A DNA stretch of 64,000 nt, from positions 4,918,304 to 4,982,303 of the forward strand of contig NZ_RRCN01000001.1 of the NCBI RefSeq assembly GCF_003863965.1. Reading direction: 5' to 3'. Position 1 is the first letter of the stretch, and each line of letters begins with the position of its first letter. A program made the translations under genes and the position numbers. The notes below the pieces were generated by a model. That model had not been told where the DNA came from. It did no database searches and was given only the letters and a program-made list of their open reading frames with translations. Shown in pieces: positions 22,795 through 30,961 of the stretch. The stretch comes from Paenibacillus oralis (GTDB taxonomy: Bacteria; Bacillota; Bacilli; Paenibacillales; Paenibacillaceae).

Positions 22795-24267
22795 ATGAAA
22801 GAGTTTATCCGGATTCAAGAGAGCGACAATGTGGCCGTTGCGCTGCGGGATTATACCGCCGGGGAAAAGATCAGCGTGGGCGGGCGCGATATCGAATTGA
22901 CGGAAGCGATCGGACGGGGGCACAAGGTTGCATTGACCCCGATCTTAAGCGGCGAACATGTGATCAAATACGGCTATCCGATCGGCCATGCCATCCGTGA
23001 CATCGCCCCTGGCAGCCACGTGCATACGCATAATACGAAAACGAATTTGACAGGAGTGGAAGAATACAGGTACACCCCCAAAATCGCGGCCAACCCGTAC
23101 TCTTTCGAGAACCGGACTTTTGAAGGGTACAAACGGAAGGACGGCAGCGTAGGCATCCGCAATGAGCTGTGGATCGTGCCGACCGTGGGATGCGTAAACG
23201 GGGTGGCCGACCTGATTTTGTCCGCTTTTATCCAGGAAATCGGCTCGACCCTGCCATTTGAGAACGCGCTGGTCCTGAAGCATAATTACGGCTGCTCTCA
23301 GCTTGGCGATGACCATGTCCATACCCGGACAATGCTGGCCGATGCCGTAAAACATCCAAATGCCGGGGGCGTGCTGGTTCTGGGACTGGGCTGTGAAAAC
23401 AACACGATGAACGAATTTAAAGAAGCTTTGGGCGATTACGATGCTTCCCGCGTAAAATTCCTCGTGTCCCAGGAAGTGTCCGATGAGGTTGGCGAAGGAG
23501 TCCGGCTGCTTAAGGAGATTTATGAGGCCGCGCGCCAAGACCGCCGGGAGACGGTTCCGCTGTCCGCGCTCAACATCGGACTGAAATGCGGAGGTTCCGA
23601 CGGGCTGTCGGGGATTACGGCCAATCGGCTGCTGGGCCGCCTTTCGGATTATATGGCGGCACAGGGCGGGACGACGGTGCTCACGGAGGTGCCGGAGATG
23701 TTTGGGGCCGAAACGATTTTGATGGAGCGCGCCGCCGATGAAGAAGTGTTCGGCAAAATCGTTCATCTGATCAATGACTTCAAACAATATTTCCTCGATT
23801 ACAAGCAGCCGGTGTACGAGAATCCTTCGCCGGGCAACAAGGCGGGAGGCATTACGACGCTGGAGGATAAATCGCTGGGGATTTCTAGGGTCAATGACGT
23901 ATTGCGGTACGGCGAACGCCTTAAAACGAAAGGTTTGAATTTGCTGAGCGCCCCCGGCAACGACCTGGTTGCGTCTTCGGCGCTGGCGGCTTCCGGATGC
24001 CAGATGGTGCTGTTTACGACCGGGCGCGGCACTCCGTTCGGCACATTTGTGCCGACGGTGAAGGTATCGACCAATTCGGCGCTGCACCGGGAAAAGCCGC
24101 ATTGGATCGATTACAACGCCGGCGTTCTGGTTGAAGATGGAGATCCGGACCGGGTGCTGGACGATTTCCTGAACTTCATTACGGATATCGCCAGCGGCAA
24201 GCGGGTCAATAACGAGCAAAACGGATTTCGGGAGATTGCGATTTTCAAAAACGGAGTAACCCTTTAG
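22795..24267 (+). CDS. uxaA: Altronate dehydratase
   Basis: 490 residues. An N-terminal SAF-type domain (residues about 10-90, with GHKVALTPI and HVHTHNTKTNL) is joined to the UxaA/GarD catalytic domain with KRKDGSVGIRNELWIVPTVG, LKHNYGCSQLGDDH, GLGCENNTMN, GLKCGGSDGLSGITANRL and TTGRGTPFGTFVPTVKVSTN. Cysteines in these motifs likely hold the metal site. It converts D-altronate to 2-keto-3-deoxygluconate. It closes the module; kdgK and kdgA for the final steps are not in this window, nor are uxuA and uxuB. Confidence 0.95.
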   Translation: MKEFIRIQESDNVAVALRDYTAGEKISVGGRDIELTEAIGRGHKVALTPILSGEHVIKYGYPIGHAIRDIAPGSHVHTHNTKTNLTGVEEYRYTPKIAANPYSFENRTFEGYKRKDGSVGIRNELWIVPTVGCVNGVADLILSAFIQEIGSTLPFENALVLKHNYGCSQLGDDHVHTRTMLADAVKHPNAGGVLVLGLGCENNTMNEFKEALGDYDASRVKFLVSQEVSDEVGEGVRLLKEIYEAARQDRRETVPLSALNIGLKCGGSDGLSGITANRLLGRLSDYMAAQGGTTVLTEVPEMFGAETILMERAADEEVFGKIVHLINDFKQYFLDYKQPVYENPSPGNKAGGITTLEDKSLGISRVNDVLRYGERLKTKGLNLLSAPGNDLVASSALAASGCQMVLFTTGRGTPFGTFVPTVKVSTNSALHREKPHWIDYNAGVLVEDGDPDRVLDDFLNFITDIASGKRVNNEQNGFREIAIFKNGVTL

Positions 24268-24330
24268 CAGGTATAATTTCGCCGAAAATTAAGACACTAA
24301 CCAGGTCGGTTATATACGTTATACGGAAGG

Positions 24331-25593
24331 ATGGCGGACGACCTTATGGTTAGCAAAAAAGGCGATTTGATTGCGTTGGCTTCGATACCGCTCATCATGA
24401 CGCTCGGGAATTCCATGCTGATCCCGATCTTGCCGGAAATTGCCCGTGCGCTCCGCGTTACCTCGTTTCAGGTCAGCATGCTGATTACGGTGTATGCGGT
24501 TGTCGCGATTTTGCTGATCCCCGTGGCCGGTTACCTGTCGGATAAATTCGGACGCAAAGCGATCATCATCCCCAGCCTGACCCTTGCCGGGGTCGGCGGC
24601 GCCGTTTCGGGCGTTGCCGATTGGTTTGCTGATGGCATCGCCGTGTATTGGCTGATTTTGGCCGGGCGTTTTTTGCAAGGTATCGGAGCCGCCGGAGCCT
24701 TTCCGATCGTGCTGCCGCTCGTTGGCGATTTGTTCGACGACGAGGAGGAGGTCAGCCATAACCTTGGGCTCATCGAAACTTCCAATACGTTCGGCAAGGT
24801 GCTCAGTCCGATTCTTGGCGCGCTGCTGGGCGCCTGGATATGGTACGTACCGCTGCTGGCGATACCCGTGCTCTGTCTGATCTCATTGCTGCTCGTCCTG
24901 TTTTGGGTCAAGGAACCGAAGGAAAGGGAGAAGGCGAAACCACTGCCCGAGTTTTTGCGGGCGGTCAAGGAAGTATTCAAACTGAAGGGGCGCTGGCTGT
25001 TTGCCATTTTCGCCATCGGCGGCATCTGCATGTTTCTGCTGTTTGGCGTCCTTTTTTACCTGTCGGAACAGTTGGAAGTTAAGCACGGACTGAAAGGCGT
25101 AATCAAAGGTTTGGTGCTGGCCATTCCGCTGGCCGCCTTATGCCTCGCTTCGTATCTGACCGGGAAAAAGATCGGCAAAAACAAAATCCTCATGAAATGG
25201 CTGGGGGTGGCGGGGCTGGTGCTTGCGACAGCTGCCCTCTTCGGCATCGGATTTTTCAGTAACATTTATTTCGTCATCACCTGTCTGATCGTTTGCGGCG
25301 CGGGGATTGGCATGGTGCTCCCCAGCCAGGACGCGCTGATTACCGAAGGCATCGACAAAGAAATGCGCGGCACCATTACTTCCCTGTACAGCAGCATGCG
25401 TTTTATCGGGGTGTCGGCCGGGCCGCCGGTCATATCGCTGCTGATGAAGCGGGGGCATATGACGATGTTTTTTGCCATTGCGGGGGTGTCTTTGGCGGGG
25501 ATGCTGCTGCTTCTGCTGATGGTCAAACCCCATTCGGGGCGCGGCGGTGTCTCCCGGCCCAAGAAAGCGCCGCGGCCGCTGCATCAGGGTTAA
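24331..25593 (+). CDS. MFS transporter, probable drug or metabolite exporter
   Basis: 420 residues with twelve hydrophobic segments. The MFS motif A appears as GYLSDKFGRKAIIIPSL between helices 2 and 3; RFLQGIGAAGAFPIVLPLVGD follows in helices 4 to 5; and LGLIETSNTFGKVLSPILGA is antiporter motif-C-like. This pattern is typical of 12-helix drug:H+ antiporters of Bacilli. The start is uncertain: the ATG at 24331 overlaps the GGAAGG sequence, so the ATG at 24346 may be the true one. Substrate unknown. Its same-strand position behind uxaA is probably coincidental. Confidence 0.8.
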   Translation: MADDLMVSKKGDLIALASIPLIMTLGNSMLIPILPEIARALRVTSFQVSMLITVYAVVAILLIPVAGYLSDKFGRKAIIIPSLTLAGVGGAVSGVADWFADGIAVYWLILAGRFLQGIGAAGAFPIVLPLVGDLFDDEEEVSHNLGLIETSNTFGKVLSPILGALLGAWIWYVPLLAIPVLCLISLLLVLFWVKEPKEREKAKPLPEFLRAVKEVFKLKGRWLFAIFAIGGICMFLLFGVLFYLSEQLEVKHGLKGVIKGLVLAIPLAALCLASYLTGKKIGKNKILMKWLGVAGLVLATAALFGIGFFSNIYFVITCLIVCGAGIGMVLPSQDALITEGIDKEMRGTITSLYSSMRFIGVSAGPPVISLLMKRGHMTMFFAIAGVSLAGMLLLLLMVKPHSGRGGVSRPKKAPRPLHQG

Positions 25594-25615
25594 ACTCCAT
25601 AGGATTCGCCTGCCT

Positions 25616-25668
25616 GGACAGTGGAGCGGGATAGCGGCTCCGCTGTTCTATTGTGCGGGCTTTTTTGG
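25616..25668 (+). terminator. Probable terminator after the MFS gene
   Basis: GGACAGTGGAGC and GGCTCCGCTGTTC form an imperfect stem around 25616-25649. A T6 run follows at 25661. Confidence 0.45.
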
Positions 25669-25746
25669 TATGATTAAGAGCGAGTCGGATGAATAGACAG
25701 GTTTTACATAAAGGTTTAGGCCATTATTTTTTTGGAGGGGAATCAC

Positions 25747-26433
25747 ATGAATGCAAAACAGGCGGCGGGGTACCGCGCGGCGGAGTGGGTTAAGGACGGG
25801 ATGAAGGTAGGGCTTGGAACCGGCTCTACAGCCTACTATGCAATTGAGAAAATCGGCCAAATGGTCGCCGAAGGGCTGCGCATCCGCGCTATTGCCACTT
25901 CCAACGCTTCGGAGGAGCTTGCCGTAAAATATAATATTCCGCTGCTTAAGGCCGGCGAAGTCGATCGCTTGGACATCGCCATCGATGGGGCGGACGAGGT
26001 TGATCCCGGGCTCTCGCTGATCAAAGGCGGCGGCGGCGCGTTGCTGCGGGAGAAGCTGGTCGCCATGAACAGCGACCGGTTTATCGTAATTGCCGACAGC
26101 GGGAAAATCGTGCCGCATCTGGGGCAATTTAAGCTGCCGATCGAAATCGTGCCGTTTTGCTATGAATGGACGCTGAAACAATTGGAAAGACGCTACAGCG
26201 TTTCGTTTGAGCTGCGGATGCGGGGGGAAGAGCGGTATGTCACCGACAACGGAAACTATATTGTCGACGCCGCATTCGGCAAAATCGAAAACCCGGCCGC
26301 GCTGGCCGAGGAGTTTAAAGCGATGACCGGCGTCGTTGATCACGGTTTATTCGTCGGAATTGCCGATACGGTTGTTGTCGGCTACGATGACGGGCATACG
26401 GAAATCAAGGAGGCCGCATGTTCAAGCAAGTAA
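25747..26433 (+). CDS. rpiA: Ribose-5-phosphate isomerase A
   Basis: 228 residues. Motifs are GLGTGSTAYYAIEKIG (phosphate loop), AIATSNASEELA, DIAIDGADEVDPGLSLIKGG (catalytic Asp/Glu region), GGALLREKLVA with the key lysine, and TGVVDHGLFVGIAD. It interconverts ribulose and ribose 5-phosphate in the non-oxidative pentose phosphate pathway. The ATG at 25747 is 5 bases after GGAGGGGA; the TTG at 25732 is inside that site. The downstream GNAT gene overlaps its last 16 bases, implying translational coupling. Confidence 0.95.
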   Translation: MNAKQAAGYRAAEWVKDGMKVGLGTGSTAYYAIEKIGQMVAEGLRIRAIATSNASEELAVKYNIPLLKAGEVDRLDIAIDGADEVDPGLSLIKGGGGALLREKLVAMNSDRFIVIADSGKIVPHLGQFKLPIEIVPFCYEWTLKQLERRYSVSFELRMRGEERYVTDNGNYIVDAAFGKIENPAALAEEFKAMTGVVDHGLFVGIADTVVVGYDDGHTEIKEAACSSK

Positions 26434-26849
26434 ATTCGCGGGTGGACGAGCCGCAAATCCGCGAGCTGCTGGAATACGCCGCCGTATTGGAACCCGAAGC
26501 CCTGGAGGAAGCGCTTGGGCTGTACCGCTCCGGCGCTGGCCAACTGTACGGTTATGAGGACGAAGGCGGAATCGTCGGGCTGATCGGTTTTCGGGTCAAT
26601 GAAGCCCGCGAGCTGGAAATCATTCATCTTGTCGTGCGGCCCGAGAACCGGCTGCAGGGATATGGACGGGGAATGGTGCTGCTGGCGTTGTCCCATGCCA
26701 ACCCGGACAGCATCGCCGCGGACACGGACGAGGAGGGAGCCCAGTTTTTCCGCAGCATCGGCTTTCAAATCACCGGTCTTGGCGGCGGCCCTTACGGGGA
26801 AGAGCGCTTCCGCTGCGTGTACAACGTGGATGAGGACAACGAGGAGTAA
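26418..26849 (+). CDS. GNAT-family N-acetyltransferase
   Basis: 143 residues. The acetyl-CoA binding motif is seen as HLVVRPENRLQGYGRGMVLL (V-R-P-x-x-R-x-x-G-x-G-x-x), preceded by the beta strand GIVGLIGFRVNEARELEI and followed by FFRSIGFQITGLGGGPYGEE. The acceptor cannot be predicted. It overlaps rpiA by 16 bases in another frame, so the two are likely co-transcribed and coupled. Confidence 0.82.
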   Translation: MFKQVNSRVDEPQIRELLEYAAVLEPEALEEALGLYRSGAGQLYGYEDEGGIVGLIGFRVNEARELEIIHLVVRPENRLQGYGRGMVLLALSHANPDSIAADTDEEGAQFFRSIGFQITGLGGGPYGEERFRCVYNVDEDNEE

Positions 26850-26947
26850 TTCACGGAGAGTAATGATCGGGGAGCAGTTGCCGAGGCATTATTGTTGCCT
26901 CCCTTTGAGGGAGCGGCGGCAGTTTTTTTACGGTCTGTGTGGATCAA

Positions 26948-27127
26948 CTGCAAAAGTGCATTCCATTTGAAGGAATTCACCTGCTTTGAGGCGGTTGAAA
27001 TGCAAAAATGCATCTGTTTTGGGGCAGTTTGATAAAAAAGACTGTTTTGATTGAAAATGAACTGCAGTTTTGCATTTGACAAACCATTTCCGGGGCATTT
27101 GAGTGAAATTGAACTGCACTTTTGCAT
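26948..27127. repeat. 180-bp fold-back repeat, copy 1
   Basis: Four related 14-mers lie at offsets 0, 52, 114 and 166: CTGCAAAAGTGCAT, ATGCAAAAATGCAT, CTGCAGTTTTGCAT and CTGCACTTTTGCAT. Outer and inner pairs are inverted, so the unit folds into a nested hairpin. It is homologous to 32414-32592. It occupies most of the gene-free 26850-27240 region, which otherwise holds a weak GAGGCA/TGCCTC hairpin near 26882. Confidence 0.8.
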
Positions 27128-27235
27128 CTCGCCGAAATGGATCAAGCCCTGGATTCAGTTAATTCGTGTAGAGGAGTATAGACGGACAAGGTTTTTACGG
27201 GGACAGTTGAAAATAAAGGTAAAAAAAGGCCCTAA

Positions 27236-27300
27236 AGTGCCGCTATTTTGCGCAGGAGGGGAAAAATCTCAAAAATAGCGCCACAAATGACCGCTATTTC
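27236..27300. repeat. Dispersed repeat with CGCTATTT / AAATAGCG arms
   Basis: CGCTATTTT near 27241 and AAAATAGCG near 27274 are inverted, with a third CGCTATTTCG near 27292. It belongs with the ATAGCG-rich tracts at 13711, 47360 and 56372. Confidence 0.55.
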
Positions 27301-27308
27301 GAATACCA

Positions 27309-27343
27309 AAAGACCGCCGGAGCAGGTTTCTCCGGCGGTCTTT
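27309..27343. terminator. Terminator at the end of the TPR protein gene
   Basis: AAAGACCGCCGGAG (27309-27322) and CTCCGGCGGTCTTT (27330-27343) form a perfect 14-bp stem, usable in both directions. Confidence 0.85.
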
Positions 27344-27356
27344 CTAATCCGGCCGT

Positions 27357-28034
27357 TTAATTTAAAGTGCTTCGTTTGATCAGGCTGCGCAGCGCCCATT
27401 TGCGTTCCTGCCGTTTTTTGTATTTCGGCAAACTGCGGTAAACGGCGATGGATTCGTTGAGCGCCCGTCTGGCTTCCTCCTTGCGTCCGAGCGACTGATA
27501 AAGGCCGGCGAGCAAATAATAGGCCTCGCTGGAGGAGGACTGGATTTCCCCGAATTTGGCGGCGTAATCCAGCGCTTTTTGCGGATCTTTGTCGCGAAAG
27601 GCGGAGGCGAGCAGGAGATAGGGCTGGCCGTATTTGACGCGATCATTTAGGGAAAGCGCGCGCAGCATTTGTTCTTCGCCTTCCTCGAGGCGCCCCAGTC
27701 CAAGTAGAGCGGTCCCCAGATCGCTCCAAAACTCGGCGGAGGTTTCCGAGGACGACTTAACATCCTCGAGCAGGTCCCAAGCTTCGCGATATCGTTTCCG
27801 TTCCAGCAGCAGACGGGCAAGCTCGCGTTTGGAAGAAACGTCAAAAGGGCTTAGCGCAAGCTGCTGCCGCAAGCGGGAGATGCTGCGGGAACGTTTGAAA
27901 GGTTTCGTTACACTGGGGAAAATCCCGATAAACCGCCGATCCAGGAAGTAGACGATAAGGAGCAAAATCACGATGGCGATAATCGGATTTCCGGTCAACC
28001 AGGTTAAGGCAAAAAACAGAATAAACTTACTCAT
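27357..28034 (-). CDS. Membrane-anchored TPR protein
   Basis: 225 residues. A hydrophobic N-terminus (FILFFALTWLTGNPIIAIVI then LLLIVYFLDRRF) gives one or two membrane segments. Three to four TPR-like helical repeats follow: SKRELARLLLERKRYREAWD, WSDLGTALLGLGRLEEGEEQ, YLLLASAFRDKDPQKALDYA and YYLLAGLYQSLGRKEEARRA. Such proteins scaffold complexes at the membrane. No named gene is recognised. It has its own terminator and is followed across that by nothing on the same strand. Confidence 0.78.
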   Translation of the reverse strand: MSKFILFFALTWLTGNPIIAIVILLLIVYFLDRRFIGIFPSVTKPFKRSRSISRLRQQLALSPFDVSSKRELARLLLERKRYREAWDLLEDVKSSSETSAEFWSDLGTALLGLGRLEEGEEQMLRALSLNDRVKYGQPYLLLASAFRDKDPQKALDYAAKFGEIQSSSSEAYYLLAGLYQSLGRKEEARRALNESIAVYRSLPKYKKRQERKWALRSLIKRSTLN

Positions 28035-28092
28035 GAGTGTCCTCCAACCAATGAATTAATTCCCATTATAACACAGGGCAGGGGAACGCGAA

Positions 28093-28130
28093 AAAAGAAC
28101 AAGCCGTCCGCCCGGACGGCTTGTTCTTTT
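28093..28130. terminator. Terminator of the Gly/Ser-rich protein gene
   Basis: An 18-bp perfect inverted repeat, AAAAGAACAAGCCGTCCG and its complement, with A and T runs on both strands and almost no loop. Confidence 0.85.
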
Positions 28131-28135
28131 GAAAA

Positions 28136-28729
28136 TTACTGAAATCCGCGCATATGGCCGCCGGAAGCGGTAGAAGCGGAGCCAGAACCGGAGCCGGAGC
28201 CGGACGCACTCGGTGCACTGCCAATGCCGGACGCACCGGACATCGCGCTGCCCATGCCGCTGCCGGACGCTCCTGACATTCCGCCGCCCATCCCGGAAGC
28301 AGAGGACATCCCGCTTCCAATTCCGGATGCGGAAATCGAGTGGCTGATGCCGGAGGAGCTGTAGCTTCCTACACTGCCCGGATTGTAGCCGGATGCTCCG
28401 ATATGTTGAACGCCGTACGAGCTTTGGCCGATGCCGGATTGGCCGAAGCTTGCGCCGGCGCTCATCGAGTGGATGCTGTTTTCGAGCTGGCTGGCGATTT
28501 GGGCCACGCGTTGATAGGACTGCATCGCCGTGTGATGTCCTTGCAGCGCGCTTTGAATCGATTGCGCCGCTCTGCGTTCGCGTTGAGCCAGCTCTTCAAG
28601 CTGGATCGCATTATGCTGCTCCTGCTGCAGCATTTGCTGATACATCATTGTCGCCTGGCGTGTTTGCTGCTCCAATTGGCGCATCGTTTGCTCGATTTCA
28701 CGGAGTTGCTGACTAACATTGCTGTACAT
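28136..28729 (-). CDS. Coiled-coil protein with a Gly/Ser-rich tail, unknown function
   Basis: 197 residues in two parts. Residues 1-85 are Gln-rich and helical with heptad spacing (REIEQTMRQLEQQTRQATMM, QLEELAQRERRAAQSIQSAL). Residues 90-197 are low-complexity, made of degenerate S-A-S-G-I/M-G-S units (SGIGSGMSSASGMGGGMSGA). There is no signal peptide or membrane segment. The composition resembles filament- or coat-forming proteins, and this genus sporulates, so a spore or surface role is possible. That is only a guess from composition. The ATG at 28729 has GGAGGAT just upstream on the minus strand. Confidence 0.72.
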   Translation of the reverse strand: MYSNVSQQLREIEQTMRQLEQQTRQATMMYQQMLQQEQHNAIQLEELAQRERRAAQSIQSALQGHHTAMQSYQRVAQIASQLENSIHSMSAGASFGQSGIGQSSYGVQHIGASGYNPGSVGSYSSSGISHSISASGIGSGMSSASGMGGGMSGASGSGMGSAMSGASGIGSAPSASGSGSGSGSASTASGGHMRGFQ

Positions 28730-28842
28730 GAAATGAGAATCCTCCTCTAAAGATATAGGTTGGTGATTGAACCAAAGTTAGGTTGCCCTGCCTGCGAAGT
28801 GATATGCATTAGGATGACCGGCGGGGCTTTGCTAACAGAAAT

Positions 28843-28871
28843 TTGAACCGCTGCGGTAAACGTAGTATGTT
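28843..28871 (+). promoter_or_regulatory. Candidate promoter of gpmA
   Basis: TTGAAC (28843-28848), 17-base spacer, TATGTT (28866-28871). Confidence 0.5.
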
Positions 28872-28924
28872 TAAGAAGAGAAAGGAAAAGAAAGGTAAGG
28901 AAAAGATAGAGGAGGGGAAAAAAC

Positions 28925-29674
28925 ATGTATCAATTAGTGCTTGTCAGACACGGTGAAAGCGAATGGAATAAATCCAACTTGTTTACCGGCTGGACCGACG
29001 TCGATTTATCCGAAAAAGGCGTCATGGAAGCGAAGGAAGCCGGGCAACTGCTGAAACGTGAGAACTTCGAATTTGATGCCGGGTTTACCTCCTATTTGAA
29101 GCGTGCCATTAAAACGTTGGACTATATTCTTGATGAGATGAACTTGCTTTGGATTCCGGTCCGCAAATCTTGGGAGCTCAACGAGCGGCATTACGGAGCG
29201 CTTCAAGGGTTAAGCAAAGAGACGACCGCTCGTCAATATGGCGAGGAGCAGGTAATGAGGTGGCGGCGAAGTTATGATGTTCTCCCGCCCGCCCTTACCG
29301 CCGGAGATGAACGAAATCCGCGCAATGACATCAAATACCGCGATGTTCCGGAGCAATTTCTCCCGTTGACCGAAAGTCTGAAGGAGACGGGCATTCGGGT
29401 CGAGGATTACTGGGAAAAGGAAATCGTCCCCCAAATCAAAGCCGGGAAAAAGGTCATCATTGCGGCCCATGGCAACAGTTTGCGGGCGCTCATCAAATAT
29501 TTGGAGAATATAAGCAACGAAGCGATCGTCGATGTCAATATTCCGACCGGAACACCGCTTGTTTATACGCTTGACGAGCATTTAAAACCCGTCGAAAAAC
29601 ATTATCTCGGAAGCGAAGGCCGTACTTCGAGCAAAATTGAAAAAGCGGCCAATCCCGACCGAATTCTCGAATAA
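28925..29674 (+). CDS. gpmA: 2,3-bisphosphoglycerate-dependent phosphoglycerate mutase
   Basis: 249 residues, the usual length. LVLVRHGESEWNKSNLFTGW carries the catalytic His9 and the phosphate loop; WELNERHYGALQGLSKETTA and the acid/base region RRSYDVLPP follow; VIIAAHGNSLRALIKYLE contains the second histidine. The enzyme interconverts 3- and 2-phosphoglycerate in glycolysis. Many Bacilli rely on the cofactor-independent GpmI instead, so this may be a second isozyme. It has its own promoter and terminator. The ATG follows GGAGGGG. Confidence 0.94.
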   Translation: MYQLVLVRHGESEWNKSNLFTGWTDVDLSEKGVMEAKEAGQLLKRENFEFDAGFTSYLKRAIKTLDYILDEMNLLWIPVRKSWELNERHYGALQGLSKETTARQYGEEQVMRWRRSYDVLPPALTAGDERNPRNDIKYRDVPEQFLPLTESLKETGIRVEDYWEKEIVPQIKAGKKVIIAAHGNSLRALIKYLENISNEAIVDVNIPTGTPLVYTLDEHLKPVEKHYLGSEGRTSSKIEKAANPDRILE

Positions 29675-29687
29675 TAGTCTTGCCCTA

Positions 29688-29727
29688 TCGTACATAAAGG
29701 GTTTTGCCCTTAAGTACGATTTTTTTA
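29688..29727 (+). terminator. Terminator after gpmA
   Basis: TCGTAC...AAGGG pairs with CCCTTAAGTACGA around a TTTTG loop, then seven or more T. Confidence 0.8.
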
Positions 29728-29778
29728 TGGGATGTCCAGCCTATAATTCAAGATAGATGGGGTAATGGAGGGACAGAC

Positions 29779-30591
29779 ATGGATAAAAAGCAAGAGGATA
29801 CGGCGCCAATTCTGATATTTTCGGAAAAAAGGATGGGGTTCATTAATGATGAACTGCTTGGCCGCATCCTGCAACAAATTCTGAACACCGTGTTTGAAAT
29901 AACGTCTTATGTTCAGAAGCTGGATCATTTATCGAACAAGGAAAAAGTCGAGAAGTACTGTAATCTCAGTCTGGATTATATCATCGAACAACCGCAGCTT
30001 TACGGTATCTTATTGACTGATTATGATCAAGGTGCCGACAATTTTATCCAATTCAACCCGTATATCGCTGAATTCGAAAACGGAATTTCGGACAGAATGA
30101 GGGAATTTTTCCTGAATGTTTATGGAGCTGAAATTAATCCCTTCGTGGGGGACATTGTTTTCATATTCAACTCGTTGTTCGGAGAGTACAGCATGCAAAT
30201 GTTCGACGCCGATAGCGCAATGTTCAAAAAGGCCTCTCAGCTCATTGCCAATGTCCTTGACATGGTTGTTCAACAGTTTCGCGAAAAACACATTGAAGCG
30301 TTCTTATCGGATAAATTAATCGGGATGGAAGCGGAGCAAGATCCAAGCACCGATGAGAAGGAAAAACAAGTAACGGAGTTGATTAAAACGCTTGAGCGAA
30401 AAGTCGATTCCGGGGACAAAGAGCAAAAACTGAGCCCTGATTGGGAAGAAGGTCTGAAATACCTAAAGTATGAACTTACGGGGCCTAAACCGCGCTTCGT
30501 GATCGTTAAATCCCTGCTGAGATACCTGGGTCAAAGTGAAGAGCTGGCAGAACCATGTACAAGGATAGAGAGGCTGCTTTTCTCCTCTTGA
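29779..30591 (+). CDS. Hypothetical protein resembling a TetR effector domain without DNA-binding part
   Basis: 270 residues from the ATG at 29779, after GGAGGGACAGAC. Residues 10-180 look all-helical and resemble the ligand and dimerisation domain of TetR-type regulators (ILQQILNTVFEITSYVQKLD, YIIEQPQLYGILLTDYDQGA, ASQLIANVLDMVVQQFREKH), but the expected N-terminal helix-turn-helix is absent. The C-terminal third is charged (DEKEKQVTELIKTLERKVDS) and ends in another helical block. No transmembrane segment or enzyme motif is seen. The function is not recognised; the TetR-like reading is tentative. Confidence 0.6.
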   Translation: MDKKQEDTAPILIFSEKRMGFINDELLGRILQQILNTVFEITSYVQKLDHLSNKEKVEKYCNLSLDYIIEQPQLYGILLTDYDQGADNFIQFNPYIAEFENGISDRMREFFLNVYGAEINPFVGDIVFIFNSLFGEYSMQMFDADSAMFKKASQLIANVLDMVVQQFREKHIEAFLSDKLIGMEAEQDPSTDEKEKQVTELIKTLERKVDSGDKEQKLSPDWEEGLKYLKYELTGPKPRFVIVKSLLRYLGQSEELAEPCTRIERLLFSS

Positions 30592-30695
30592 TTCTTCTTT
30601 TAATATGCACATTTTCATTGATTCATTAGTCCAATTCATTTTCAGCGCCCTTACATATAATGAATTAACTCTTTTTCGAAGGGAGGGAATTCATC

Positions 30696-30788
30696 ATGAA
30701 ACATCGTCATAAAAAGCCTATTGTTATTATCCTCAGACCCGGACAAAAAGTATTGGTAAAGTGTAAGCACAGAAAGCATCACTGGTAG
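30696..30788 (+). CDS. Small basic His/Lys-rich peptide (30 residues)
   Basis: An ATG at 30696 lies 5 to 8 bases after the strong site AGGGAGGG. The product begins MKHRHKKPIVIILRPGQKVL and ends KCKHRKHHW before TAG. It is highly basic, with a hydrophobic centre PIVIIL and one cysteine, and ends in a His/Trp tail. The frame is short, but the ribosome binding site, upstream TATAAT (CATATAATG near 30655) and a hairpin directly behind it support a real gene. No family is recognised. Confidence 0.55.
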   Translation: MKHRHKKPIVIILRPGQKVLVKCKHRKHHW

Positions 30789-30800
30789 AAGTACATTTTT

Positions 30801-30833
30801 GTGGTGGACCTTATTTTAGATAAGGTTCACCAC
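30801..30833 (+). terminator. Hairpin after the small basic peptide gene
   Basis: GTGGTGGACCTTAT (30801-30814) pairs with ATAAGGTTCACCAC (30820-30833) with one mismatch. The T-tract is poor. A second hairpin with T-rich tail follows at 30874-30906. Confidence 0.5.
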
Positions 30834-30873
30834 TTCCAAAGGATTATTTGGATGAAGACCATACATAATTGAA

Positions 30874-30906
30874 AGTCGCTCGTACCTGGAGCGGCTTATT
30901 TATTTT
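30874..30906 (+). terminator. Probable intrinsic terminator
   Basis: AGTCGCTC (30874-30881) and GAGCGGCT (30889-30896), then TATTTATTTTG. Confidence 0.5.
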
Positions 30907-30961
30907 GCCGGAAAATAGCGATTGGATTATAATTGAGAGAATATGAAATGGAGATGACTAT

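Noticed and set aside
22945..24219. 424-codon frame antisense to uxaA
   Set aside because: Shadow frame; composition is rich in His, Gln and Arg as expected from the opposite strand of a real gene.
24331..25593. Galacturonate uptake role for the MFS protein behind uxaA
   Set aside because: Its sequence fits drug-type antiporters, and the GPH symporter already fills the uptake role; position alone is not enough.
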